Of a DNA stretch of 64,000 nt, positions 32,389 through 42,361 are shown piece after piece. Position numbers and translations under genes: made by a program. The stretch covers positions 2,480,001 through 2,544,000 of the forward strand of contig JAJFPB010000006.1 of the NCBI GenBank assembly GCA_020881915.1, given 5' to 3'. The stretch is from Paramyrothecium sp. XJ0827. Lineage: Eukaryota; Ascomycota; Sordariomycetes; Hypocreales; Stachybotryaceae. The notes beneath the pieces were generated by a model. It saw only the letters and a list, made by a program, of their open reading frames with translations. It searched no databases and was not told the DNA's origin. Position 1 is the stretch's first letter. Each line of letters begins with the position of its first letter.

Positions 32389-34305
32389 CTAAATTTCATC
32401 CGGAGAGAAGCTCTCCTCTCCAGATTCCCAGGATGTGCAGAAACCAAGCCAATTTCGGCCAAGGCACTTTCGCTCCCTTGGCTCGTCACTGGTATCATCT
32501 GTAATTGGGGATGTAGAGGTGGCTGTAGGTGCCGACGTAATGCGCGGCACTGTAGTGACTGTAGGTGGAGAACTTGTCGCCGTTGCCTCGTCATCGTAGC
32601 AGCCCCAGAACCTCCCCGGGGTCTTGCATGTTGTTGTGGTGGTGGTGGGTGTAGACTCTGTGGTGGTGACTGTAGTTGTGGTGATTTCGGTGGTGGTGGT
32701 CTTGTCTTTGCATCCAAACCAGCCAGGCGTCTTACAAGTCGACGTGGAGCTAGACGTGGTCGACGTAGACGAAACCGTGGTCGTCGTCTCCGTCGGCTTG
32801 TCAAGACAACCCCACCAGCCAGGAGTCTCGCAGGTCGAAGTGCGAGTGCGGGTTCTCGAAGACGTTGAATGCGCCGAGGAGGAGGTGGTCGTTGTCTCCG
32901 TGCCGTTACTTTCGTACATCTTCCACAGCGGGCAATCGCGACATTCCGGTGTGGACTCGCACTTTGGCACGGTATCATACTTTAAGAGGACGTCCTTAAT
33001 GACAGCCCGAATCTTGTGGGTGCCGATGCCGACGCGCCAACCTTTGTCAGCAACCACATCATAAACACACTCTTGGCCTGCATGGCAGACCGACTCCATC
33101 GCGTAACCACCAAGGGTACAGGATGCGGTAGGGCCATTACAGGCGCCGATGTACACGGGATCAGCTGTGTGGCCAAAGTGGTAGATGCCCGTACTAGCCC
33201 ACGATTGCGGTACATTGGGGTTTGATCCAGGAGGTGCTGGAATACCCAATCGCGAAGCTGCCATTGCTTCCGGGACAGCCTCAAACGTCACAACCGGCAC
33301 TCCGTAGGTCAAACCCAACAGCGAGGATACGGCGCCTCCTAACGAATGGCCGGCAAGCCAGATGGTAGCGCCAGGGTAGAGTTCGGTTACGTTGGCGTAT
33401 AGTTCTCTAGCTGCCGTGTAGTAGCGATGCTCGTCGCGAAGAGCCTTGGTCACGCAGGTGTTGTTGCATTGGTAGGTGTCTGTAGCGCAGTCGCAGACCT
33501 GGTGCCATAGCCACTGGCCTTGCTGGGCGCAGCAGCAGCTGAAAAACAGGTTGTCGTTCTCCTTGTCCTTGGAGGTAGTGCCCTCCCCATCAAAAACGGC
33601 GGGGGTTGTTCCTTTCATGCCAATGACAACGGTGTTATTGGTCTCGTCTGACCAGATGTGGCCGCGCAAGCCATCGCTCTCCCAGCCAAAGTCGGCTGAC
33701 CGGTTGTAAGAGCCGCCGACTTCCTCCCAATCCGGCAGACCATCGTTCTCCACGTACGAGTCGGCTGCCATATACGCCATACTCAACACCGTGATCTTAT
33801 CGGTCACATCGGGTGTGGGAACCTCGTCCTCGGTCCAGGCGGATGCGTCAAGGACAGCTGCATAGCCCTGCTTCCGAGCATGGGCTACGATCGGATCCAC
33901 CACGGACGGGCGTCGGTCCTTGAGTCGCTCGATCGTGGCTCCACGACTCTTCACTCTGAGTTGGGGGATTTCATCAGCGGCGTAGCCATCTTCGGCGGTA
34001 AGGAGAACCCGAGAGCCGTCCTGGACGATGTCCCGCCTACGATGTAGCTGTGGGTGTAGATATGTGCCATGGTGATAAATATGACGGAGCGTAAAGGTGT
34101 GCTCTGATGGTTGCAGCGGTTCCGGATTCGACGGTATCATCGGCGCCGGTGGTAGGAAGACATCTTCGCTAAGGTGCTCGTGGTGGTTGCCCGAGGCACT
34201 CGCTATTGATGGGACGAAGGCGAGGAACGATAAGAGGACCGCGGCGGTTACCCTGCCAGCAGAGGCGCACTTGTGGTAATTTGCGTATGGCAATAAACGA
34301 GCCAT
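32389..34305 (-). CDS. ATG15: Autophagic-body phospholipase Atg15
   Basis: A single exon of 638 aa from the ATG at 34305 (MARLLPYANY); the frame extends upstream only from a TTG. Residues about 17-38 form one hydrophobic signal-anchor, matching the type II membrane topology of Atg15. The lipase core shows the nucleophile elbow GHSLGG (Ser321), a candidate catalytic Asp in HTADPVYIG (Asp382) and His430 in GIGTHKI. A Cys-rich segment (SCCCAQQGQWLW) precedes the elbow, as in the family. After residue 465 there is a Ser/Thr-rich tail with three Cys-TPG-Trp/Phe-Gly-Cys hairpin-like motifs and a final CLGRNWLGFC. Atg15 reaches the vacuole through the multivesicular-body route and lyses autophagic-body membranes. 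The adjacent NLR is not obviously related to its job. Confidence 0.93.
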   Translation of the reverse strand: MARLLPYANYHKCASAGRVTAAVLLSFLAFVPSIASASGNHHEHLSEDVFLPPAPMIPSNPEPLQPSEHTFTLRHIYHHGTYLHPQLHRRRDIVQDGSRVLLTAEDGYAADEIPQLRVKSRGATIERLKDRRPSVVDPIVAHARKQGYAAVLDASAWTEDEVPTPDVTDKITVLSMAYMAADSYVENDGLPDWEEVGGSYNRSADFGWESDGLRGHIWSDETNNTVVIGMKGTTPAVFDGEGTTSKDKENDNLFFSCCCAQQGQWLWHQVCDCATDTYQCNNTCVTKALRDEHRYYTAARELYANVTELYPGATIWLAGHSLGGAVSSLLGLTYGVPVVTFEAVPEAMAASRLGIPAPPGSNPNVPQSWASTGIYHFGHTADPVYIGACNGPTASCTLGGYAMESVCHAGQECVYDVVADKGWRVGIGTHKIRAVIKDVLLKYDTVPKCESTPECRDCPLWKMYESNGTETTTTSSSAHSTSSRTRTRTSTCETPGWWGCLDKPTETTTTVSSTSTTSSSTSTCKTPGWFGCKDKTTTTEITTTTVTTTESTPTTTTTTCKTPGRFWGCYDDEATATSSPPTVTTVPRITSAPTATSTSPITDDTSDEPRERKCLGRNWLGFCTSWESGEESFSPDEI

Positions 34306-34974
34306 GGTGACAGCCGTTGTGTCGAGGCAATATGGAACGGCAAACGCAGGAGGAATGAGGATGAAACGAGGTAGAGTAATCTGTTGAGGGGATGATGGCG
34401 AATCCCGTGAAGGGAGGCTTGCGGGCAAACCACCGATGTTGTCATAGCAGGAGGCACGCGGGCCTTAAGGCGCCTGTGTCTTCCGTTATCGCCCCGTGGG
34501 TCTGATGGCAGATGGCCGGGGCAAAGTATTGAATTCGTCTCCGCATGAGGATTCTTAGCTTGGTCGTTAGCAGCTACAGGGTCTCTCGGTATCTCATGGC
34601 CGGATTAGTACTGTGTATACTTGTGGTTCGAGTAAGCACTAACGCATCTCGATAAATTGATTGGCTTCGAGCCTGCTTGAATACCAGACCCTGATAGCCC
34701 ATGTGACCGCCTAGACGGGCTTCCCCCAGGGGCAAATTCAGCGATTCGACGCTCGGCAGAGGCCCACTGTCTTGCATGGCGCAGGCACCGTCAGCTGCGA
34801 ACACGGTTTTGGGCGAGAGGTGTGGCGCGGTCTCCAGGCAAGGTACGCGTGCACCGTGGGAGCTCCCTCAGCCAATTTTTAAATCGCCAACTCCATCGCC
34901 AGCCCTGAGCACATCGCTAGCGACGTGGTTGTAGACATTGCGCTTCACGCAACGACAGGTGGCTTTCTGGCAAA
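34306..34974. promoter_or_regulatory. Divergent promoter region between ATG15 and POB3
   Basis: A head-to-head spacer of about 670 bp serving both genes. I see no other ORF with content, and no clear TATA or repeat. Confidence 0.4.
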
Positions 34975-36899
34975 ATGACGGCGATGTAAGTTTGCACTCC
35001 CTTTTCCCTGCGCCTACCTTTTTTGCATGCAGGTTTTCCTGTTTCGTGCGTGCGGGAGCTCGCGACGCTGGATGCTAACGCCGTGTTCCGCAGTGAGAGC
35101 TTCGACAACATCTACCTTGACCTCTCCAAGGAGAGCGGCAAGTGCAGGTTCGCCGAGACTGGCTTCGGATGGAAGCCCGCGGGTGGAGGCGACACCTTTA
35201 CCCTCGACCACAGCAACATCGCCAGCGCGCAATGGAGCCGCGCCGCCAAGGGCTACGAGATCAGGATCCTGCAGCGCAACTCGGGCATCATCCAGCTCGA
35301 CGGCTTCCAGCAGGAGGACTACGAGCGCCTGGGCAAGGTCTTCAAGAACTGGTACAGCACTGCGCTCGAGAACAAGGAGCACGCCCTGCGAGGCTGGAAT
35401 TGGGGTAAGGCGGAGTTCTCCAAGGCCGAGATCACGTTCAACGTCCAGAACCGGCCCGCTTTCGAACTTCCCTACTCTGAAATTGGCAACACCAACCTGG
35501 CTGGTAGGAACGAGGTCGCCGTCGAACTGTCGTTGCCACAGGATGCCAACGACACGGGCACCAACGGACACCTCGGCGGCGCCCGCGGCAAGGGCAAGAA
35601 GGCTGGCGCGGGCAAGGATCAGCTCGTGGAGATGAGATTTTACATTCCCGGCGTGACGACGAAGAAGGAGGCCGAGGGTGAGGATGCCGGCAGCGATGCG
35701 GGCGAGGAGGAGAAGAATGCTGCGACGCTGTTCTACGACACACTTCTGGAAAAGGCAGAGATTGGCGAGACCGCCGGCGATACCATTGCCACGTTCCTCG
35801 ACGTTCTGCACCTTACTCCCAGGTACGTTTTTGTGGGATTCCACCCCGCTTGTTATGTATTGACACCCTTCCTACAGAGGTCGTTTCGATATCGACATGT
35901 ACGAGTCTTCCTTCCGCCTCCGCGGCAAGACGTACGACTACAAGATCCAATACGAGGCCATCAAGAAGTTTATGGTGCTGCCTAAGCCCGACGACGTGCA
36001 CTGCATGATCTGCGTGGGTCTGGATCCGCCTCTTCGGCAGGGTCAGACGCGCTACCCCTTCGTTGTGATGCAGTTCAAGAAGGATGAGGAGGTGACGATC
36101 GACCTGAATCTCGAGGAGGAGGAGCTTCGAGCCAAGTACACGGACAAGCTGGAGCCTCACTACGAGGAGCCGCTGCACCACGTTGTGGCCAAGATCTTCC
36201 GAGGCCTTGCCAACAAGAAAATCTCGTCGCCTGCCAAGGACTTCATCACGTATGTCAAACCCCTCTTGTTATGGTTGAAATGTCACTAACGCAGCAGACA
36301 GTCACCGAAGTCAATACGGCATTAAGTGTTCCATCAAGGCAAGCGAAGGTTTCCTGTACTGCCTGGAGAAGGCGTTCATGTTCGTTCCCAAGCCGGCGAC
36401 ATACATTGCCTACGAGCAGACGCAATCGGTTACCTTCTCGCGTGTAGGCGGTGCGGTGGCGGCAACGTCAACATTCGACATCACGGTGGCCATGAAGAAC
36501 GGCGCGGGCTCATCGCAATTCAGCAACATCAACCGTGAGGACCTCAAGGCGCTGGAGAGCTTCTTCAAGCTCAAGGGCCTGCGGGTCAAGAACGAGATCG
36601 ACGAGGACGCCAACCTCCTGGCGGCGGCGCTGCGCGAGCAGGCCATGGAGGAGTCGGACGACGAGGTGGTGGGCAACAAGGCGGACCGCGGCTCGGCGGA
36701 CGAGGACGAGGAGAGCGTGGACGAGGACTTCCGGGCCGACAGCGAAAGCGACGTGGCCGAGGAGTACGACAGCGCGCACGAGAGCTCGGGATCGGGTAGC
36801 GCCGAGAGCGACGTGGACAACGACGACGACGAGGAGATGGACGACGAGGAGGAAGAGGAAGAGGAAGAGCGGCCAAAGAAGAAGAAGAAGACCACCTGA
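34975..36899 (+). CDS. POB3: FACT complex subunit Pob3
   Basis: Four exons: 34975-34985, 35094-35822, 35878-36249 and 36302-36899, total 569 aa. Exon 1 is only 11 nt (MTA plus two bases). The first intron (GTAAGT...CCGCAG) restores MTAIESFDNIYLDLS. The last junction uses the acceptor at 36301, giving DFITHRSQYGIKC; the two nearby AGs at 36294 and 36297 break the frame. Domains: N-terminal dimerisation/PH region (residues about 1-110), POB3 middle double PH region (GRFDIDMYESSFRLRGKTYDY and KASEGFLYCLEKAFMF), and a C-terminal acidic tail ending in a Lys cluster (PKKKKKTT). As in other fungi, the HMG box of animal SSRP1 is absent. Pob3 pairs with Spt16 to reorganise nucleosomes during transcription and replication. 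Length matches yeast Pob3 (552 aa). Confidence 0.94.
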
Positions 36900-39808
36900 T
36901 AGGGAGGAATAGGGAGGCGGTTAGGACGGATCAAGTGGATGTATTTTTGAATGGACAAAAAGGGCTTATTGGTGAGGGAGCGGCGTTCAGGCATGCAAAG
37001 ACGGGATTCACAAATCAGATACACTGCGCCTTTCTAGAAGGGAGAGCAGATTCTCTGCATCAGCTTCCCTTTGTTTTCATATTTGGCTTTTGTTTTCTTT
37101 TTTTACTCTTTCCAATCAACCCTTCTTGTTTTGTTTCGTGGTACCTGGACTTCGGCATTGCGGATAGGAGCGACGCTACGGAATACCAATTCCAGTCAGA
37201 CGACATGGCATGGCCTTTTGGCGAGCAGTGTGTGAGAGTTGAGACGTATTGTTTGCCTCGGTAATGAAGTAGAGGGGAAAGGGAAAAGTCGGGCACTTGT
37301 TGAGACGGCATCTACCCTTGCCCCGGCGATTGCTGCTCTTGTGTGTGTCTCAACGGCTGGTCTTTCTGGTTCGATTACCTGGGGGGGTTGGTGGTTGTGG
37401 CAGGGCGGTACCGTGGTTTCGACGCCCTGTTGGTCGGCAGCCGGGCCGCTCGCCCTTTCGAGGAGGCGCGAGAGAAAACGGTCTTGATCTCCAGGTTGTC
37501 ATCAACGATCACGATGCAGCCCAATCTACACGTTCATGCGTCAGCAATAATGCCGTTCTGTATTATGGTACGTTTCAATAAGCACCAGCCCGACAGGGCA
37601 GCCCACCCCGTGCCGTCCTGTGTTTTTCCCGTCAAGGGTAAGGCAATGCTGCCACGCTATAGACTAAGACGGTTTGATAAGACGACGACGTGTTTGAGGT
37701 TTTCGCCTGTTTGAGGTTGAACTGCGGGGTACCATCTAATCCTACCTTGTCCTTCCCGCCCAGTCGATAAAGTCATGCAATGCGTGTCTTTGCTGTCATT
37801 GTCTTTTCCTCGGGGTGGCTGTTCGCATATCTGCAAGCCTCGGAAACGCCCTGGTCCTGTGCTGCGCTGTGCTGTCCTGTGCTGTGCCTTCTCACCCTCG
37901 GTTGTTGCCCGTTCCGCACATGGGGAGTGCGAAGCGAGGGCATCTTGTTATCAATCGGGCCTTGATGTTCGCACGCCCATTTGACACACTTCGCTCCGAT
38001 TTGTCCTCTCTCTACTAATATCACACACCACACACTCTTTCTGTCTCTCTCTCTCTCTTACGCACACACTCACACGCCGTACGGCCGCGTCCACCCAATT
38101 GGCATCCCCCCATCCCGCATCCCGCATCTTCGAAACGCATCAACACCCCGGCAAATCACCCTCCGCTGCGACCCAAGTCGGCAGTGATCCAAAGTCTCAT
38201 GATGGGCAAGCGAGCATCTTTCTCGCCATGGCGATTTTCTCCGTCCACACAGCAGGTCCCGGTTTTCCCTTAGTCTCCCGTGGGTGTGAACACCAGACAA
38301 GTAAGCGAATAAGCCATCACGGGTCATTTTCTCATGATCGACCTCGATCGACAAGCTTCTTTTCCCGCAACACTATGCACGCACCAAACCTCCCGTCCCG
38401 CCATGTTCGGACTACATCACGAGAGCTCACTTTGGTGGGCGAGGAAGACCAGGAGGAGGGTGCGCCTATTCCAGCTCAGAAAGGGTGAACGGAGCAGAAA
38501 GGGCCACCCATGCTTCTAACCCGCCTGCCGTTTAGTAACTCGTGATACTTTTGTTCTTCTTTCTTGGATTTTGCAGATCGGATCATGAAACCCACTGCCA
38601 AGAGAAGCAGCTCGAGCTGCCAGAGACGATCGCGCGCACAACGGTGCGCGCTAAGACGACCATCCAGGCTTTTAGAGTATATGTGATGCAACTTCATGAT
38701 GCGTCAAGCAGAACCAGGCCTCCCTTGACCATCGGAAAAGCAGCTTCACCTGGAACTAGTGGCCATGCCGCTGGTGGCACATCACACACGAGCTGCAACG
38801 AACCCCTCGTCAAACAGAAGGCCGTTTCCGTTTCGACAGGGGAAAACCCGGCATACGAACCTGAGACGGGAGTGAGCGGTCTTCTGCCCTTTCAGCTGGA
38901 ATCCCCGGGACGAGACAACCGTAATCTGGCAGGTGGAGCGTGAAACGAATGCAACAAGAATCTTATACAGCAGTTGGACTGACATGTTTCTCTTGTTTAT
39001 TGGACTAAACTGTGTAGACAAGCCCAATCGTGCCCACCTCCGCCCTCGAGTACAGCAAACCTCATCCAGCCTCACCCATTGCTTACTCTCTCTTTTTCTC
39101 TAACGAATCGTGAACCCGTAATTCATCAAAACCCCCCATTTCCATATGGGATGCGCCGCTCCTTAGCAAAAACAAGAATGAAACCAATCGTTGCGTCGCA
39201 GAAAATGGCCCAGGCACAAAAGCACTGGACACCAGCCAAAGTCCTTGGCTCGGCTCCTCCCGATTTTCCTCAAGCCCTGGTTTTGTTTTGTTTTTTCCCA
39301 CTATCCCCAAGATCCCCAGCACGCGGGTCCAGGAAAATCGTGGAAAAGCTGTTCGCTCGTACAAAGAAAGAAAAGTAAGGAATAAACAGGAAACAAATGA
39401 ATGGTTCCGGTTGGCCTAGCCGCAAAGGCGGCACCACAGTACGCCTTCTATAGACGCGATAATCCGACAATACAAATGAAAGAATCTCTGACAAGAGACG
39501 GTTCCTTCCCGAATAACGGAAAGGATGATTGAGCCATGTAATGGCAACTGTCAATGTGGTCCAAGTAGAGCACAAGCGAGTTTTGCATGGCCCACCACGT
39601 TGATTTTTCCACCATCGTTTGTTATACAGCGTAGGTACACCTCCGCATCCTCGGAGCTTTGTCACCGAAGGTTAGAGTAGGAATATATTAGTGGAAGGAT
39701 CCAGCAAGTGGCATTCCAGAATTGCGGGGGGTCGGACCGGGGTCCCTGGCCACCGAAAGACAGAAATTTGGGGCCACTTGCCCCGAACACAACGGTGTGA
39801 TTGCCTGC
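36900..39808. other. 2.9-kb convergent intergenic region
   Basis: This lies between the stops of POB3 and the CRIB-domain gene. ORFs of up to 133 codons (38542-38943 plus, 38099-38488 plus) show no recognisable domain. A short CT microsatellite lies at 38042-38058. Such a long convergent spacer is unusual next to the compact neighbours, but I can support no gene in it. Confidence 0.45.
38042..38058 (+). repeat. CT dinucleotide microsatellite
   Basis: A run of alternating T and C of about 17 bp, followed by a CA/CACA-rich stretch (38060-38075). It lies in the spacer between POB3 and the CRIB gene. Confidence 0.8.
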
Positions 39809-42361
39809 CTAGACCCGTTCAGTGGGAGGCTTGGGATGATCCCGGGGAAACAGTGAGTAACCCCCAATGGGCGGTGTCTGAGTGCTCACGCTAGTCGTCC
39901 TGGCACGCGGGCGTCGCGGGACGACCTGCTCAGTCGACTGCAGCGGTGCCACATCGCTACGGGTCACCGACTCACTCGCATGGCTCCGATGGCTGGGTTT
40001 CCGTCCAAAGGATGCGTTGGGGAACGGGATCAGCTCGGGCACGGTGTCTTTGGGGGCAATCTGCAGTGATCTCTGCTCATCGATCTCTGGCATGAGCCGA
40101 CTTTCGACATGTCGATCCCCCTCTTCACGTTCCAGCAGCTGCTCTGGGTTTTCACCCCACGACGTCGCCATCTTGTTCAGCGAAGTGCTGCTTGCGGTGT
40201 GGCGCGTCAAGCTAGACCAGGTCGACGTGGTCGAAATGTGACGCTCTCCAGTGAAATCCGTATGAGTCGTCGAGTTGGTCTCGGTAGTAGAGGTGCTAAC
40301 TCGTTGAGGCACCAGAGAAGATGAGTTGCGTGACAGCATCGCCTCGTGATGATCGTAAATGGGTTGGACGAAATCCTCATCTTCCATGTATCCATTCTTC
40401 TCCAGCATCTGGTGGTGGTACTCTCCTGGGATGAGAAGGCTGGGCGAGAGGGTGAAGCCTTGAGACTCCCGGAAGCTGGAATTCGAGATAGGGCGGAGCT
40501 GCTTTAGCGTGGAGAGCTTCTGGTGCTTCCTCTCCCCGCGCGGGAGCGAGAAATTGCCGGTTCCCGGGTGGAACACGGGCGTCAAGACGTCTTGGGAAGC
40601 TGTCGTCGATGCCAGGCTGACGGGGCTCAGGGCCGGCACGTCGGACTGCGCCGCCAAGAGCATGCTGGGGAAGACGTTGGAGCTATGGATCGGCTTAGCT
40701 TCAGCCAGCTCATCCTCCGCTAGCGCAAGTTGGACAGCCGGAGGAAGTCTATCCCGACTCACATCCACTGATGCCCTCTCCCACTGATAGTCACAGTTGG
40801 CCTCGACCTCGTGCTCGTAGCAATAGTCGATGTCGTCTTCCCAGTTGCCGTCCCACAAAGCCGCATCGTGATCGAATTGGTTTCCGAGCGGTGACGCTTG
40901 AGATGCACTGAGGGCCCCCAGCGTGTCCGAGGTCTCGCTCGTCCGCTGCTGAGACTGAGCAAGCGAACGCAAGGCGGGGACGGAATGACTGCCGCGAAGG
41001 GAGGAATTGTTACTGGCGAGACTCACCCGTGATCTCCGGGTAACACCATGGTGCTCTTCTTCCTCTGGGACATCTGCGAGGGGTGAGTCGAAAGCGGCAG
41101 GTGCAGGGCCCAAAGGCCACGCGGAGTCATCTGGGGTGGTGAGAGCGTGGGAAGAAGCAGCCGCACGGCCAAAAGAGAAGCCATCAAAGTTGGGTGGTTC
41201 ATACCCCAGGGATCTAGGTGATGGCGCGGGATGCCCCGTTGATTCGGTCGGGCTGTACGGCTGCACTCGCCTGAAGCCGCCGCTTGTCAATGGACGGTCC
41301 ATAGCCGTTGGCGACAACGGCTCAGCCTCCTCGTCATGCAGCACGGACTGGCGGCTAGACAGTCGCGGGGGTGGGATGGGAGGCACTGGAGGGCAAGGTG
41401 TGGGCTCCAGAGGTGGTAGTGACGGCCGCCGCTGCGACTGCGTTGCGCTTGACCGAAGTTGATCCTGAGACCGGATGTGTCTCATAGTTCGGCGTGGTCC
41501 AGGAGCAGGCCCCGTATAGCGGCTTAGCATAGGTGGGCGAGACGCAGGTACCTCTGTGTGTTCCGACGAAAAATCGTCAAAGTGGTGATCATTGCCTGGA
41601 AAGCCATTGCGAGAAGCCACTCCGCTGCCTGAACCAGGTACTTGGGTCGATGCGTCCTCCGAAACAGAATCAACCCGCCTATCCCCTTGGCCGCCAGGGA
41701 AATCGTCCTTGTTAGTGTGCGTGACATGCTGAAAGTTGAATGGTCCGGAAATCTGAACACGACGCTGGGCTGACTCGTCCCTCGACGGCCTTTTGGTGAA
41801 CAGGGCGGGGATGATGGATTCCTTGAGGCTGGGCACGCTGTCAACAGGCATCTCTGCGGAGTACATCGAGCTTCCGGATGAGTGTGAGCCGCTCTCACGG
41901 TTCGCCTTCCCTCGCCGGTGAAGAAAGCTCTTGCCGAAAACTTGCATGCTCTCAGGGCGGTCGCGAGATGGTGCGCTGCTGCCGGTGGAACGATTCGAGG
42001 GCCGTCGAGCCAAGGACATGTTTTCCAAGGCCACCTCCCAGGACGGACGGTCACCAGTCAGGGAACGCAGGGAGGAGGAATTTGAGCTGGACGAGACTGC
42101 GCGAGGTCCGTGAGGACGGTTCAGATGCGATGCTCGCTTCATCTGCTTGCTGAGCTGTCGTAGTCGCTCTGGTGACGGCGGGCCATCTACAGCTGGCTCG
42201 AGAGCCTGGTTGATGCTGCGAGGCGAGAGCTGGCCAGCGGAGTGGCTAGGCCGAGTCGGCGAGGTGGTGGGAGACAAGTTGTCCGCATCTTTGGTGACTA
42301 CACTGGGTTTGCGCCTAGATGTCTGATATTCGGAATAGTAAGGCAAGTTTGCTGCCCACAT
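39809..42361 (-). CDS. CRIB-domain protein, putative Cdc42/Rac effector
   Basis: An uninterrupted 850-aa frame from the ATG at 42361 (MWAANLPYYSEYQTSRRKPS). Residues about 203-217 read ISGPFNFQHVTHT, a close match to the CRIB consensus (I-S-x-P-x-x-F-x-H-x-x-H), which binds GTP-loaded Cdc42 or Rac. The rest is low-complexity, Ser/Pro-rich and probably disordered, with a short acidic/aromatic patch (ALWDGNWEDDIDYCYEHEVE) near residue 500 and many SP/TP sites. No kinase, GAP or WH1 domain is visible, so it is more like the Gic-type scaffolds than PAK kinases or WASP. A role in polarity or hyphal growth is inferred. The gene has about 9.6 kb of gene-less sequence beyond its 5' end. A 5' UTR intron or extra start exon cannot be excluded. 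Confidence 0.8.
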   Translation of the reverse strand: MWAANLPYYSEYQTSRRKPSVVTKDADNLSPTTSPTRPSHSAGQLSPRSINQALEPAVDGPPSPERLRQLSKQMKRASHLNRPHGPRAVSSSSNSSSLRSLTGDRPSWEVALENMSLARRPSNRSTGSSAPSRDRPESMQVFGKSFLHRRGKANRESGSHSSGSSMYSAEMPVDSVPSLKESIIPALFTKRPSRDESAQRRVQISGPFNFQHVTHTNKDDFPGGQGDRRVDSVSEDASTQVPGSGSGVASRNGFPGNDHHFDDFSSEHTEVPASRPPMLSRYTGPAPGPRRTMRHIRSQDQLRSSATQSQRRPSLPPLEPTPCPPVPPIPPPRLSSRQSVLHDEEAEPLSPTAMDRPLTSGGFRRVQPYSPTESTGHPAPSPRSLGYEPPNFDGFSFGRAAASSHALTTPDDSAWPLGPAPAAFDSPLADVPEEEEHHGVTRRSRVSLASNNSSLRGSHSVPALRSLAQSQQRTSETSDTLGALSASQASPLGNQFDHDAALWDGNWEDDIDYCYEHEVEANCDYQWERASVDVSRDRLPPAVQLALAEDELAEAKPIHSSNVFPSMLLAAQSDVPALSPVSLASTTASQDVLTPVFHPGTGNFSLPRGERKHQKLSTLKQLRPISNSSFRESQGFTLSPSLLIPGEYHHQMLEKNGYMEDEDFVQPIYDHHEAMLSRNSSSLVPQRVSTSTTETNSTTHTDFTGERHISTTSTWSSLTRHTASSTSLNKMATSWGENPEQLLEREEGDRHVESRLMPEIDEQRSLQIAPKDTVPELIPFPNASFGRKPSHRSHASESVTRSDVAPLQSTEQVVPRRPRARTTSVSTQTPPIGGYSLFPRDHPKPPTERV

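Noticed and set aside
28215..34305. NLR plus neighbouring lipase as a paired receptor-effector system
   Set aside because: The neighbouring lipase has a signal-anchor, the Cys-rich lipase core and the tail of Atg15, a universal autophagy enzyme. It carries no N-terminal motif matching the NLR, and both genes are on the same strand, not divergent. Adjacency is probably chance.
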